Source: Streptomyces sp. MRC013 (GTDB lineage: Bacteria > Actinomycetota > Actinomycetes > Streptomycetales > Streptomycetaceae). From it: a stretch of 64,000 nt of DNA. Within the stretch, counting starts at the first letter, position 1, and each line of letters opens with the position of its first letter. The stretch lies in contig NZ_CP094264.1 of NCBI RefSeq assembly GCF_023614235.1, positions 2,728,001 through 2,792,000 on the forward strand. Direction: 5' to 3'. The notes beneath the pieces are model-generated. The model had not been told where the DNA came from, searched no databases, and worked only from the letters and a program-made list of their open reading frames with translations. The position numbers and the translations under genes are program-made. Below, in pieces: positions 51,229 through 59,102 of the stretch.

Positions 51229-51271
51229 GGCGACGGCTCCGTAAGGATCGGGAGGCAGGTTCCTCGTACAT

Positions 51272-51285
51272 CTACCAGCTGGTAG
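51272..51285. promoter_or_regulatory. Palindromic operator upstream of the acyl-CoA dehydrogenase
   Basis: CTACCAGCTGGTAG, a perfect 14-base palindrome 44 bases before the ATG. The position and form suit a TetR-family repressor of fatty-acid genes. Confidence 0.6.
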
Positions 51286-51297
51286 TCACGATGATGC

Positions 51298-51309
51298 TAC
51301 CCGTGGGTA
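51298..51309. promoter_or_regulatory. Second inverted repeat TACCC-GT-GGGTA
   Basis: Five-base arms, 25 bases (centre to centre) from the first palindrome. It shares the TACC/GGTA arms, so it may be a second half of the same regulatory region. Confidence 0.45.
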
Positions 51310-51352
51310 ATAAGGGCAACCCCTGCCGCCCGAACTGTGACGGGCTCCGCGC

Positions 51353-51547
51353 CTACACCCGGCGCAAGGCGGCGGCGAGCGCCCGCGCGGTGGCCAGGTT
51401 GCAGTTGCCCAGCGTGATGAGCGGCGGGCTGCCGTAGTCCCGTCCGAGCGACGGCAGCTTGACGTCGTGCGACCCGAGCAGGATCCGCAGCTCGTTCACG
51501 AGGCCGCGGGCCTCCTCGTCCTGCTCCAGGTCGTGGTCGATGGCCAT
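51353..51547 (-). CDS. Small conserved-looking protein, 64 aa, function unknown
   Basis: ATG 51547 preceded by AGGGTGAGG. The sequence begins MAIDHDLEQDEEARGLVNEL and ends in a basic helix (ATARALAAALRRV); it is soluble and without cysteine. I do not recognise the family. It is divergent from the XRE regulator gene across 115 bases, and its composition and start signal support a real gene. It could be a small partner of the XRE/DUF397 pair, but only position suggests this. Confidence 0.55.
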   Translation of the reverse strand: MAIDHDLEQDEEARGLVNELRILLGSHDVKLPSLGRDYGSPPLITLGNCNLATARALAAALRRV

Positions 51548-51662
51548 GGGACCTCACCCTTTCCGTGCGTGGTGTGACGAACCGGTCACACGATGCCGCG
51601 ATCACCCCTACCGTCGGAAGGGGCCGGGACACCACGGCGCGAGGTGTGAAAGGTGATCTCCG

Positions 51663-52523
51663 ATGGCGCGAGGGCAGCGGAAGGACATCGACGGGTCGGA
51701 GAGCGTCCCGTGCTTCTACGGCAAGGAGCTGCGCTTCCAGCGCGAGCGGTCGGTGCTCACCCTGGAGCAACTGGTCGAGGGCAGCTTCTACGGGGCGACG
51801 TACCTGAGCGAGATCGAACGCGGCCAGCGCCGCATGCCGGTGGACCTGGCCCGGCACGTGGACCGCGTCCTGAAGACGGACGGGTACTTCGAGCGGTGCT
51901 GCGAGGACGTGCGGCGGGCGCGGCGGCAGGGGCACGCCGAGTACTTCGAGCGCATCCTGGAGGCGGAGAAGCACGCGCTGACCATCGATGAGTGGTGCCC
52001 GACGGTCTTCCCGGGACTGCTTCAGACCCGGGAGTACGCCTGGGCGGTGGTGCGGGCGACGCATCCGCTGGAGACCGACGAGGAGACGCAGGCCAAGGTC
52101 GAAGCGCGACTGGAGCGTTCGCGTCTCTTCGAGGACGACCACAAGACACCCCAGTACTGGGTGGTGCTGCACGAGTCCCTGCTACGCCAGCCGGTGCTTC
52201 GGCCTGAGGGCATGGCGGAACAACTGGGCCGTGTCGTCGACCTGGTGAGGCGGAGGCGTGTCTTTACGCAGGTGCTTCCGCGGAGCGCGGGTGCGCACCC
52301 CTTCATGTTCGGTACCGCCATGGTCATGACTTTTGCCGATGCCCCGCCGCTGGTCTACACCGAGTCGCTGCACACAGGACACACAATCGACGATGCGGCT
52401 CTCGTGGCGGCGTATCGAAGGTCGTACGATCTGCTGAGGGCCGCCGCGCTTCCGCCGGAGGCGTCCCTCGCCATGATCGAATCAGCGGCCGAGGAATTCC
52501 GAAATGCCAAGCATCCAGGTTGA
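51663..52523 (+). CDS. XRE-type regulator with DUF5753 domain (Scr1 family)
   Basis: A 286-residue Streptomyces-type regulator. Residues ~20-80 form a Cro/C1 HTH (LRFQRERSVLTLEQLVEGSF, GATYLSEIERGQRRMP). Residues ~100-280 are the DUF5753 effector domain (HALTIDEWCPTVFPGLLQTR, ALPPEASLAMIESAAEEF). These proteins are nearly always followed by a small DUF397 protein that binds or regulates them, as BldB-like/Scr systems do; here the DUF397 start lies inside the end of this gene (20-base overlap). GC falls noticeably in the last third (around 52250-52500) compared with neighbours, a sign of possible transfer. Confidence 0.9.
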   Translation: MARGQRKDIDGSESVPCFYGKELRFQRERSVLTLEQLVEGSFYGATYLSEIERGQRRMPVDLARHVDRVLKTDGYFERCCEDVRRARRQGHAEYFERILEAEKHALTIDEWCPTVFPGLLQTREYAWAVVRATHPLETDEETQAKVEARLERSRLFEDDHKTPQYWVVLHESLLRQPVLRPEGMAEQLGRVVDLVRRRRVFTQVLPRSAGAHPFMFGTAMVMTFADAPPLVYTESLHTGHTIDDAALVAAYRRSYDLLRAAALPPEASLAMIESAAEEFRNAKHPG

Positions 52524-52782
52524 CTTGAGGGCCGCCGTCTGGCGGAAGAGCAGCTACAGCAATGGATCGGGCGGGAACTGCGTCCAAGTGGCCGCCGGCT
52601 TCCCCGGCGCAGCCGCGTGGCGCAAGGGCAGCCACAGCAACGGAGACGGCGGCGACTGCCTCGAAGTCGCCGGCGACTTCCCCGGCCTCGTCCCCGTCCG
52701 GGACTCCAAGGTGCCGGACGGGGGCGTGGTCGTGGTGTCCGCGCGCGCCTGGGTGCCGTTCGTCGAGGCGCTGAGGGACTGA
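52504..52782 (+). CDS. DUF397 protein with internally duplicated first half
   Basis: A 92-residue DUF397 protein, usually ~60-65. The extra length comes from a direct duplication: AAVWRKSSYSNGSGGNCVQV and AAAWRKGSHSNGDGGDCLEV are followed once by VPVRDSKVPDG and the C-terminal ARAWVPFVEALRD. At the DNA level two 78-base units abut. DUF397 proteins pair with the upstream XRE/DUF5753 regulators in developmental control and antitoxin-like systems. The doubled half could add a second binding face. ATG 52504 overlaps the regulator gene by 20 bases, so the two are coupled. Confidence 0.88.
   Translation: MPSIQVDLRAAVWRKSSYSNGSGGNCVQVAAGFPGAAAWRKGSHSNGDGGDCLEVAGDFPGLVPVRDSKVPDGGVVVVSARAWVPFVEALRD
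52531..52686 (+). repeat. 78-bp tandem duplication within the DUF397 gene
   Basis: Units 52531-52608 and 52609-52686 both run from GCNGCCGNNTGGCGNAAG to TTCCCCGGC. They differ at many third positions and some residues, so the duplication is old and kept in frame. Confidence 0.88.
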
Positions 52783-52785
52783 GCC

Positions 52786-53448
52786 CTACGCCGCCTCCGC
52801 CTTGCGGGTCGCGTCCTCCAGCCAGTTCAGGTACCACCCGGCGAAGGTGGTGCCCATCGGCTCCAGGTCGGCGTCGTCGCAGCGCGGGTCGTCCCACATG
52901 GTGCCGCGTTCGGGGCCGGACACGACCAGCCACTGGCGCTGGGCGCAGCCCACGGTGGACAGGCAGATCGCGCCGACCGTGATCTCGTCCGTCCGCAGGA
53001 CGGCGCCCATGCGCTCCTCCCAGGCGTCGTTCGCCGCTTCGAACGCGTCCTCGTCGTCGTACTCCTCCTCGTCCGGCCGCTCGTCCACCAGGGCGTCGAG
53101 GACCCCGGGGGCCACCCGCTCCACCGGGAACGGCTCCGCGAGGCGCCGCGCCAGCGTCATGTCGCCGCCGTCGCCCTCCCACTCCCACGCCCCGTCCTCA
53201 CCCCGGCGGACCGGGAAGACCCCGTACGCCGGGCCGGCGCCGCCCGCGCCGACGTGCAGCAGGAAGTCCCGGTACTCCTCCGGCAGCCGCACCCCGCAGT
53301 ACTCCTCCAGGTCCGCCACCTCCGCCTCGGTCAGCGGGTCCTCCAACGGGCGGTCGCCGTGCGGGAGGCCGAACACCGCCTCGGCGCCCGGTGACTTCGC
53401 CAGCGCGAGGACCCGTTCGCGTACCCCCGTCCAGATGTGCGCGCTCAT
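52786..53448 (-). CDS. SMI1/KNR4 family protein
   Basis: A 220-residue SMI1/KNR4 (SUKH superfamily) protein. The N-terminal half shows the family core: DPLTEAEVADLEEYCGVRLP, EEYRDFLLHVGAGGAG and YGVFPV. The C-terminal part is acidic with ICLSTVGCAQRQWLVVSGPE and WYLNWLEDA. SUKH proteins often serve as immunity partners of secreted polymorphic toxins; no toxin gene is seen nearby, so this is either an orphan immunity gene or a housekeeping member. ATG 53448 is taken; a GTG eight codons upstream lacks a ribosome site. Its stop lies 3 bases from the DUF397 stop, convergent. Confidence 0.85.
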   Translation of the reverse strand: MSAHIWTGVRERVLALAKSPGAEAVFGLPHGDRPLEDPLTEAEVADLEEYCGVRLPEEYRDFLLHVGAGGAGPAYGVFPVRRGEDGAWEWEGDGGDMTLARRLAEPFPVERVAPGVLDALVDERPDEEEYDDEDAFEAANDAWEERMGAVLRTDEITVGAICLSTVGCAQRQWLVVSGPERGTMWDDPRCDDADLEPMGTTFAGWYLNWLEDATRKAEAA

Positions 53449-53487
53449 GAGGGTGAGGCTAGAACGCTCCACTGACAGACTGGGCCG

Positions 53488-53813
53488 ATGCGGAAGTGGC
53501 TGGTGGTGGGGGCGGGGCTGAACCTGGCACTCGGGGTGCCCGGCCTCGTACCGGTGTGGCTGGTCTGGTACATGTTGTCGAACTGGCCGCTGGCGGACCT
53601 GGGTTGGACGCGGGGGGAGCCGACCGAGAACGACGGCGTGTGGCCGTGGTTCGTGATGTTCGGGCCCTTCGTGCTGCTGTTCGCGCTGGTCTGGTGGTTC
53701 GCGAACCGGCCCGTGCGGCGGCGGGCCGGGGGAGCGGCGCGCTGTACTGGTCGACGGCCGTGGCGGCGGTCTTCACGCCCACGGTCGCGCTGATCGTGGC
53801 GAGCCTCCTGTAG
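53488..53813 (+). CDS. Small two- or three-helix membrane protein (apparent 1-base frameshift)
   Basis: ATG 53488 starts MRKWLVVGAGLNLALGVPGL, a membrane helix, followed by WLVWYMLSNWPLADLGW, a polar loop (TRGEPTENDG), and a second helix (WFVMFGPFVLLFALVWWF). The frame then turns into Arg-rich sequence. One extra G in the run at 53728-53732 leads into YWSTAVAAVFTPTVALIVA, a third helix, and a stop at 53813 (108 codons). I do not recognise the family. The hydrophobic continuation makes the corrected reading much more likely than the uncorrected one. Confidence 0.65.
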
Positions 53814-53883
53814 CCCGCGGGGGCGTCCGCGTACGGCCGGGCACCCGTCACGGGCGCGGCCCGCACTCAGTACCCTTGCGGGC

Positions 53884-54336
53884 ATGTACGGCTACGAGCA
53901 GAACCCGGGCGCCCAGCAGCAGTACGCCCCGCCCCAGCAGGGGTACGGGCAGCAGCCGCCGCTGTACCCGGAGCCGTCCCCGCCATCCCTCACGGACGCC
54001 GTGCGCGCGTTCACCACGGGCTCGCTCTCCGCCGAGGACTTCCAGCAGATCTTCGCCACGTCGAGGGTGTACTGCCCGCGCGGCGACAACCCGGGCTTCC
54101 TCGCGCTGCACAACACGCAGCAGCCGGTCATCCCGATGTTCACGTCGCTCAAGCAGCTGCGCCGGTACGCCGGCAAGGAGTCCAAGTACTTCGTGATCAC
54201 CGGCGCCGAGGTCCTGGACCTCCTCCCGACCGGGTACGGCTTCGTCCTCGACATGGAGGGCGACCACCGGATCGTCTTCGACGCGAAGGCCGTCGAGGAG
54301 ATGGTCGACTTCGCGATGCGCCGCATGTACGGCTGA
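53884..54336 (+). CDS. SseB-family N-terminal domain protein
   Basis: A 150-residue protein. The first ~35 residues are a Gln/Pro/Tyr-rich tail (GAQQQYAPPQQGYGQQPP). The rest is an SseB-like domain: FQQIFATSRVYCPRGDNPGF, PVIPMFTSLKQLRRYAGKES, YFVITGAEVLDLLPTGYGFV and a final helix EEMVDFAMRRM. In Streptomyces such proteins are common and not tied to type III secretion despite the family name. Function unknown, soluble. Confidence 0.85.
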   Translation: MYGYEQNPGAQQQYAPPQQGYGQQPPLYPEPSPPSLTDAVRAFTTGSLSAEDFQQIFATSRVYCPRGDNPGFLALHNTQQPVIPMFTSLKQLRRYAGKESKYFVITGAEVLDLLPTGYGFVLDMEGDHRIVFDAKAVEEMVDFAMRRMYG

Positions 54337-54786
54337 GAACGCGGTCCGGGCCCGGGCCGTCCTGTGCCCGACCCGTCCTGTGCCCGGGTCGTGCCGTGCC
54401 CGCGCAGCGTCGTGTCCCGGCCGCCCCGTCTCCCGGCCGCCCCGTCTCCGGGCCGTGGCCGCACTTCCCCTCCGCCACGCCGCGCGGACGCGGCGGACCT
54501 GGCACCGGGCGCCGGCGGACGCCCGGCGGGACGCTCCGGAGAATCGATTCCCCGCGGCCGGCGGGGCGGTCGGCGCCGTGACGGTGCCGTTCCCCCTCCG
54601 CCTCGGCCGGGTGCCGGAGCGTACCCGTCCGGTCGCACCGCGTGCCCTGCGACCGAACGGCCCCCTCCTGCGTCTCACCGGTGCGCGCCGGATCGGGAGC
54701 GGGGTCCAGGGCGCCCCACTGGCAAAAAGTTCAACATTCAACTAAAGTGGGAGTGCGCCGCTCCACCGACCCCCCGGAGGCCCGTC
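54337..54786. other. 450-base intergenic region before pirin, with an AT-rich patch
   Basis: The left 350 bases hold GC-rich imperfect direct repeats (CCCGTCCTGTGCCCG and GGCCGCCCCGTCTCC types) without a gene. An unusual AT-rich patch at 54724-54747 contains two TTCAAC units seven bases apart (54730-54735, 54737-54742), about 40 bases before the pirin ATG. It is the likely promoter or operator of pirin. Confidence 0.5.
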
Positions 54787-55761
54787 ATGCCCGCCGTCAC
54801 CGTCGAGAACCCGCTGACCCTGCCCCGCGTCGCCGCACCGTCGGATGCCGCCGCCCGCCCCGTACTGGGCGTGACCACCGCACCCAGCGGCTTCGAGGGC
54901 GAGGGCTTCCCGGTCCGCCGGGCGTTCGCGGGAATCGACTACCAGCACCTCGACCCGTTCATCATGATGGACCAGATGGGCGAGGTGGAGTACGCGCCGG
55001 GCGAGCCCAAGGGCACCCCCTGGCACCCGCACCGCGGCTTCGAGACCGTCACCTACATCATCGACGGGGCCTTCGACCACCAGGACTCCAACGGTGGCGG
55101 CGGCACCATCACCAACGGTGACACCCAGTGGATGACGGCCGGCTCGGGCCTGCTCCACATCGAGGCGCCGCCGGAGTCCCTCGTCGTGTCCGGCGGGCTC
55201 TTCCACGGCCTCCAGCTGTGGGTGAACCTCCCCGCCGCGGACAAGATGATGGCCCCGCGCTACCAGGACATCCGCGGTGGTTCCGTCCAGCTGCTCACCT
55301 CCCCGGACGGCGGCGCGCTGCTGCGGGTCATCGCCGGGGAGCTGGACGGCCACCGGGGCCCCGGCATCACGCACACGCCGATCACCATGGTCCACGCGAC
55401 GCTGGCGCCGGGCGCGGAGGTCACGCTGCCGTGGCGGAACGACTTCAACGGCCTGGCGTACGTCCTCGCCGGGCGCGGTTCGGCCGGTGCGGAACGGCGT
55501 CCGATCCACCTGGGGCAGACGGCCGTGTTCGGCGCGGGCTCCTCGCTGACCGTCCGCGCCGACGGGAAGCAGGACTCCCGCACCCCCGCCCTGGAGGTCG
55601 TCCTCCTCGGCGGGCGGCCCATCCGGGAGCCCATGGCCCACTACGGCCCGTTCGTCATGAACACCCGCGAGGAGCTCCTGCAGGCGTTCGAGGACTTCCA
55701 GTCCGGCCGCTTCGGCCGCGTCCCCGCCGTCCACGGAATGGGCGAGGACCGGCCGCTCTGA
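54787..55761 (+). CDS. Pirin family protein
   Basis: A 324-residue bicupin pirin. The metal-binding N-terminal cupin has FIMMDQMGEVEY, the His cluster WHPHRGFETVTYIIDGAF with a later HIEAPPE, and MTAGSGLLH. The C-terminal part (RPIHLGQTAVFGAGSSL, GGRPIREPMAHYGPFVMNT) is the Pirin_C domain. Some pirins are quercetinases, others regulate dehydrogenases; the role here is open. ATG 54787 with GGAGG upstream. Confidence 0.95.
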   Translation: MPAVTVENPLTLPRVAAPSDAAARPVLGVTTAPSGFEGEGFPVRRAFAGIDYQHLDPFIMMDQMGEVEYAPGEPKGTPWHPHRGFETVTYIIDGAFDHQDSNGGGGTITNGDTQWMTAGSGLLHIEAPPESLVVSGGLFHGLQLWVNLPAADKMMAPRYQDIRGGSVQLLTSPDGGALLRVIAGELDGHRGPGITHTPITMVHATLAPGAEVTLPWRNDFNGLAYVLAGRGSAGAERRPIHLGQTAVFGAGSSLTVRADGKQDSRTPALEVVLLGGRPIREPMAHYGPFVMNTREELLQAFEDFQSGRFGRVPAVHGMGEDRPL

Positions 55762-55836
55762 CCCCGGCTGACGGTACGTCACCCGTGCGGGCACCGCCGG
55801 AATGCGGGGCCCGCACGTCCGTGATGCGCTGGGGGA

Positions 55837-56892
55837 GTGCCACCGCCCCTGCTCCCCGAGCCCGTCCGCCGCCTCGCCGCCTGGTGCGTCGTCGTCCTCC
55901 TCGTCACGGGTGCCGCGGTCGTCGTCGTCCGCCTGTGCGTCACCTTCCGGACCGCCGTCACCCCCGTCCTCCTCGCCCTCCTCGGCACCGCCCTGCTCGG
56001 TCCCCTCCACCGCCGGCTCCTCGCGATGCGCGTCAACCGCTCCCTCGCGGCCGGGCTGACCTGCGCGGCCCTCGTCGCCGTCCTCGGCGGCGCGACCTAC
56101 ATCGTGGTCGCCGCGCTCGTCGACACCGGCGATCAGATCATCGTGTCCCTGCGCCGCGCCGCCCGGGACCTCGCCGGCCCCCTCGGCGCCGCGGGAACCT
56201 CTCTGGAGGACATCGCCGCCAACGCCAGGAACCTCCTCGGCCGGTTCGGCGGGACCGCCGCGTCCGGCGTGCTCAGCGGCATCAGCGTCGTCGGCGAGGT
56301 GATCGCCATGGCGATCCTCGCCCTGTTCCTCGTCTTCTTCTTCCTGCGGGACTCCGGCCGCGTGGTCGGCGCTCTGCGCTCGCTCGCCCCCGCGTCCACC
56401 GGCGACGTGGTGGAGGCCACCGCGCGGCGCGCGTTCGAGGCCGTCGAGGGGTTCATGCGCGGCACCACCCTGATCGCGCTGATCGACGCGGTCCTCATCA
56501 CCGCCGGACTGCTGGTGCTGCGCGTGCCGGGCGCGGTGGGGCTGGGCGCGCTCGTCTTCGTCGGCGCCTACATCCCCTACCTCGGCGCGTTCCTCTCGGG
56601 GGCCGTCGCCGTGCTCGTCGCCTTCGCGGACCGGGGGCCGGTCATCGCCCTGTGGGCGCTCGGGGTCGTCCTCGCCGTGCAGGTGGTGGAGGGGAACCTG
56701 CTGCAGCCGCTCGTCCAGAGCCGTACCGTCCAGATGCACCCGGCCGCGATCCTGCTCGCGCTGACCGCGGGCGCGTCGGTCGCCGGCATCCTCGGCATGC
56801 TGCTCGCCGTGCCCCTCACCGCCGCCGCGTTCGGCGTCCTCGGCGAGGTGCGGCGGCACTACCGTCCGGCGGCCGGCTCCCCGTCCTCGTAG
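55837..56892 (+). CDS. AI-2E family transporter (UPF0118 permease)
   Basis: A 351-residue membrane protein with about eight helices in the PerM/AI-2E pattern: two N-terminal helices (ACVV-like VVVLLVTGAAVVVV; VLLALLGTALLG), a central amphipathic stretch, then VIAMAILALFLVFFFL, VLITAGLLVLRVPGAVGLG, PYLGAFLSGAVAVLVA and a C-terminal group with NLLQPLVQSRTVQMHP, typical of the family. Members export autoinducers, ions or small molecules; the substrate is unknown. GTG start at 55837. Its 3' end overlaps the opposing phosphatase gene by 34 bases. Confidence 0.92.
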   Translation: MPPPLLPEPVRRLAAWCVVVLLVTGAAVVVVRLCVTFRTAVTPVLLALLGTALLGPLHRRLLAMRVNRSLAAGLTCAALVAVLGGATYIVVAALVDTGDQIIVSLRRAARDLAGPLGAAGTSLEDIAANARNLLGRFGGTAASGVLSGISVVGEVIAMAILALFLVFFFLRDSGRVVGALRSLAPASTGDVVEATARRAFEAVEGFMRGTTLIALIDAVLITAGLLVLRVPGAVGLGALVFVGAYIPYLGAFLSGAVAVLVAFADRGPVIALWALGVVLAVQVVEGNLLQPLVQSRTVQMHPAAILLALTAGASVAGILGMLLAVPLTAAAFGVLGEVRRHYRPAAGSPSS

Positions 56893-58953
56893 AGCTCGAA
56901 CCAGATGGACTTGCCCTCGCCCCGCGGGTCCACTCCCCCAGGTGTGCGCCAGCCCCTCCATCAGCATCAGCCCCCGCCCCGACGAGGCCATCTCGCCCGG
57001 CCGGCGGCGGTGCGGCAGCTCGTCGCTCGCGTCCGCGACCTCCACCCGCAGCCGGCGTCTGCCGCGCTCCCCGCGCGCCTCCGCCACCAGCCGGGCGTCC
57101 CCGTCCGTGTGGAGCAGCACGTTCGTCACCATCTCCGACACCATCAGCACCGCCGAGTCGACCTGGTCCCCGTCCGCCCAGTCGTGCAGCAGCTCCCGCA
57201 CCTGCCGCCGCGCCGTCGAGATCCGCTCCGGCTCCGCCTGCGCCACCGTCAGCACGGTGCGCCGCGGAGGGACGGGCCGCCCCGCCGTCCCGCCCTTGCG
57301 GGACAGCAGGAGCACCGCGATGTCGTCCTCCCGGCGGTCCGCGAGCGGGCCCGTCGTGTGGTGCGAGCCCGGCCCGTGCACCGCGTACACCAGGGAGTCC
57401 GCCAGGGTCTCCAGCGAGTCCCGGTACGGGTCGTGCTCCTCCAGGAGCCTGCGGACCCGCTGCCAGCCCGTCTCCATGTCGTGCCCACCGGTCTCCAGCA
57501 GACCGTCCGTGCAGATCATGAGCGTCTCACCCGGTTCCAGCGTCATCCGGGTCGTCGGGTAGTCCGTGTCCGGGACGATCCCCAGCGGCAGCCCGCCTTC
57601 CGTCGGCCGGATCACCACGGCGCCGTCCGGCATGACCACCGCCGGGTCCGGGTGTCCGGCGCGGGCGATGTCCAGCGTGCCCGTCACCGGGTCGACCTCC
57701 AGGTACAGGCAGGTCGCGAACCGCGCTCCGTCGGTGTCGCCGTCCGCGTCCTCCGTGATCCCGTGCAGGAACCGCGACGCCCGTGAGAGCACCGCGTCCG
57801 GCCGGTGCCCCTCCGAGGCGTACGCGCGCAGGGCGATCCGCAGCTGGCCCATCAGGCCCGCCGCGCGCACGTCGTGCCCCTGCACGTCACCGATCACGAA
57901 CGCGGACCGTCCGCCGGGCAACTGGATCATGTCGTACCAGTCGCCGCCCACCTGCAGCCCGCCGCCCGTCGGCACGTACCGCGCGGCCACCTCCATGCCG
58001 GGGACCGCCGGGCCCAGCACCGGCATCATCGTCCGCTGCAGGTCCAGCGACAGCTCCCGCTCCGACTCCGCCACTCCCGCCCTGGTCAGCGCCTGCGCCA
58101 GCATCCGCGCCACGGTCGTCAGCACCGACCGCTCGTCCGGGGTGAACCCCACCTGGTGGGCGAAGGTCGCCATCCACGCGCCCATCGTCCGGCCGGCGAC
58201 GACCAGGGGGAGGAACGCCCACGACCCCCGGCCGAGCCGTCGCGCCAGGGGCCACGTCGAGGGGAACCGCTCCCGGTACTCCTCCTGCGTCGACACGTAC
58301 ACCGCCCGTCCGGTGCGGACCACCTCCGCCGCCGGATCGTCCGAGTCCAGGGGCACCTCCGAGAACAGGTTCTCGTCGCCGGGCTCGTACCCGTGCTGCC
58401 CGATGACCGTCAGCCGGTCGCCCGTGACCCTGAAGACCGCGAGCCCGTTCGGGGAGAACCCCGGCATCGACAGCGACGCCGCCACCCGCAGCACCTCCGC
58501 CGTCGACCGCGCCTCCGCCAGCGCCCGGCCCGCGTCCAGCAGGAACGCCTCCCGCGACCGCCGCCAGTCACCCGTCACCGGCGTGTGCGCGGCACTCCCC
58601 GGATCCGGCTCCGCGACCTGCTGCAACGTACCGACGAACCGCAGCCCGGTCTCGTCCGACGTCGGCTTGGCCCGCGACCGCACCGTACGGACCACCTGGC
58701 CCTTCTCGTCCATCACCCGCAACCGTGCCTCGGCGAGGGTGTCCTCCGCGAGCGCCAGGCTGGCCACGGCGCCGAACTCGTTCCAGTCGACCGGGTGGAC
58801 CCGGGAGCGCACGACGCCCTCCGCCACCGCCACGGGCTCGGCGGGCAGCCCGAGCAGCCGGGCCGCCTCGGCGTTGAGCTCGACGGCCCCGACCGCGTGA
58901 TCCCACCGCCACAGACCGGTCAGGATCGCGGCCAGAAGCTCCTCGGTGCGCAT
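56859..58953 (-). CDS. PAS-GAF-SpoIIE phosphatase with C-terminal HATPase domain (apparent 1-base frameshift near the end)
   Basis: A multidomain PP2C regulator, about 697 codons once corrected. Domains in order: PAS (~1-110, LLAAILTGLWRWDHAVGAVE), GAF (~140-295, AFLLDAGRALAEARSTAEVL), SpoIIE phosphatase (~320-545, VGGDWYDMIQLPGGRSAFVI, GDVQGHDVRAAGLMGQLR, CTDGLLE) and an anti-sigma-type ATPase domain (~560-680, SAVLMVSEMVTNVLLHTDG). Such proteins both dephosphorylate and, through the HATPase part, bind anti-anti-sigma factors in stress and developmental control. After HTWG the frame drifts; removing one base from the C5 run at 56935-56939 restores VDPRGEGKSIWFELYEDG and a TAG at 56859. Without this the frame runs on antisense for 2 kb, an artefact. 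Confidence 0.9.
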
Positions 58954-59025
58954 TGTCCCACTTTAGGAAGATGAACCGAAGTGGCGCCACTGTGCGGAAG
59001 CCCGGAACCGGCCGCCCGGTACTCT

Positions 59026-59067
59026 GGTCCGTGTTTCACGGGAAACGGTCCGTGTTTCACGTGAAAC
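59026..59067. repeat. 21-bp tandem duplication carrying two parS-like sites upstream of aspS
   Basis: 59026-59046 and 59047-59067 are both GGTCCGTGTTTCACGNGAAAC, differing only at base 16 (G in the first, T in the second). The second holds a perfect GTTTCACGTGAAAC (59054-59067), flanked by T and A to give the full 16-base palindrome. The first holds GTTTCACGGGAAAC (59033-59046), one mismatch. Centre spacing of 21 bases puts both sites on the same DNA face. Confidence 0.92.
59054..59067. promoter_or_regulatory. parS-like ParB-binding site in the aspS leader
   Basis: Perfect GTTTCACGTGAAAC, 36 bases before the aspS ATG, with a one-mismatch copy (59033-59046) just upstream. Together with 28097-28110 it places the window in the parS-rich zone around oriC. 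Confidence 0.87.
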
Positions 59068-59102
59068 ACCGCCCCCGACCCGCGAAGACTGGATGAACGA
59101 CG

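Noticed and set aside
54742..58953. A 1403-codon minus-strand ORF
   Set aside because: Only the part from 58953 to about 56940 is the SpoIIE phosphatase. The rest is antisense to the permease and pirin genes and exists because one inserted base at 56935-56939 skips the true stop at 56859.
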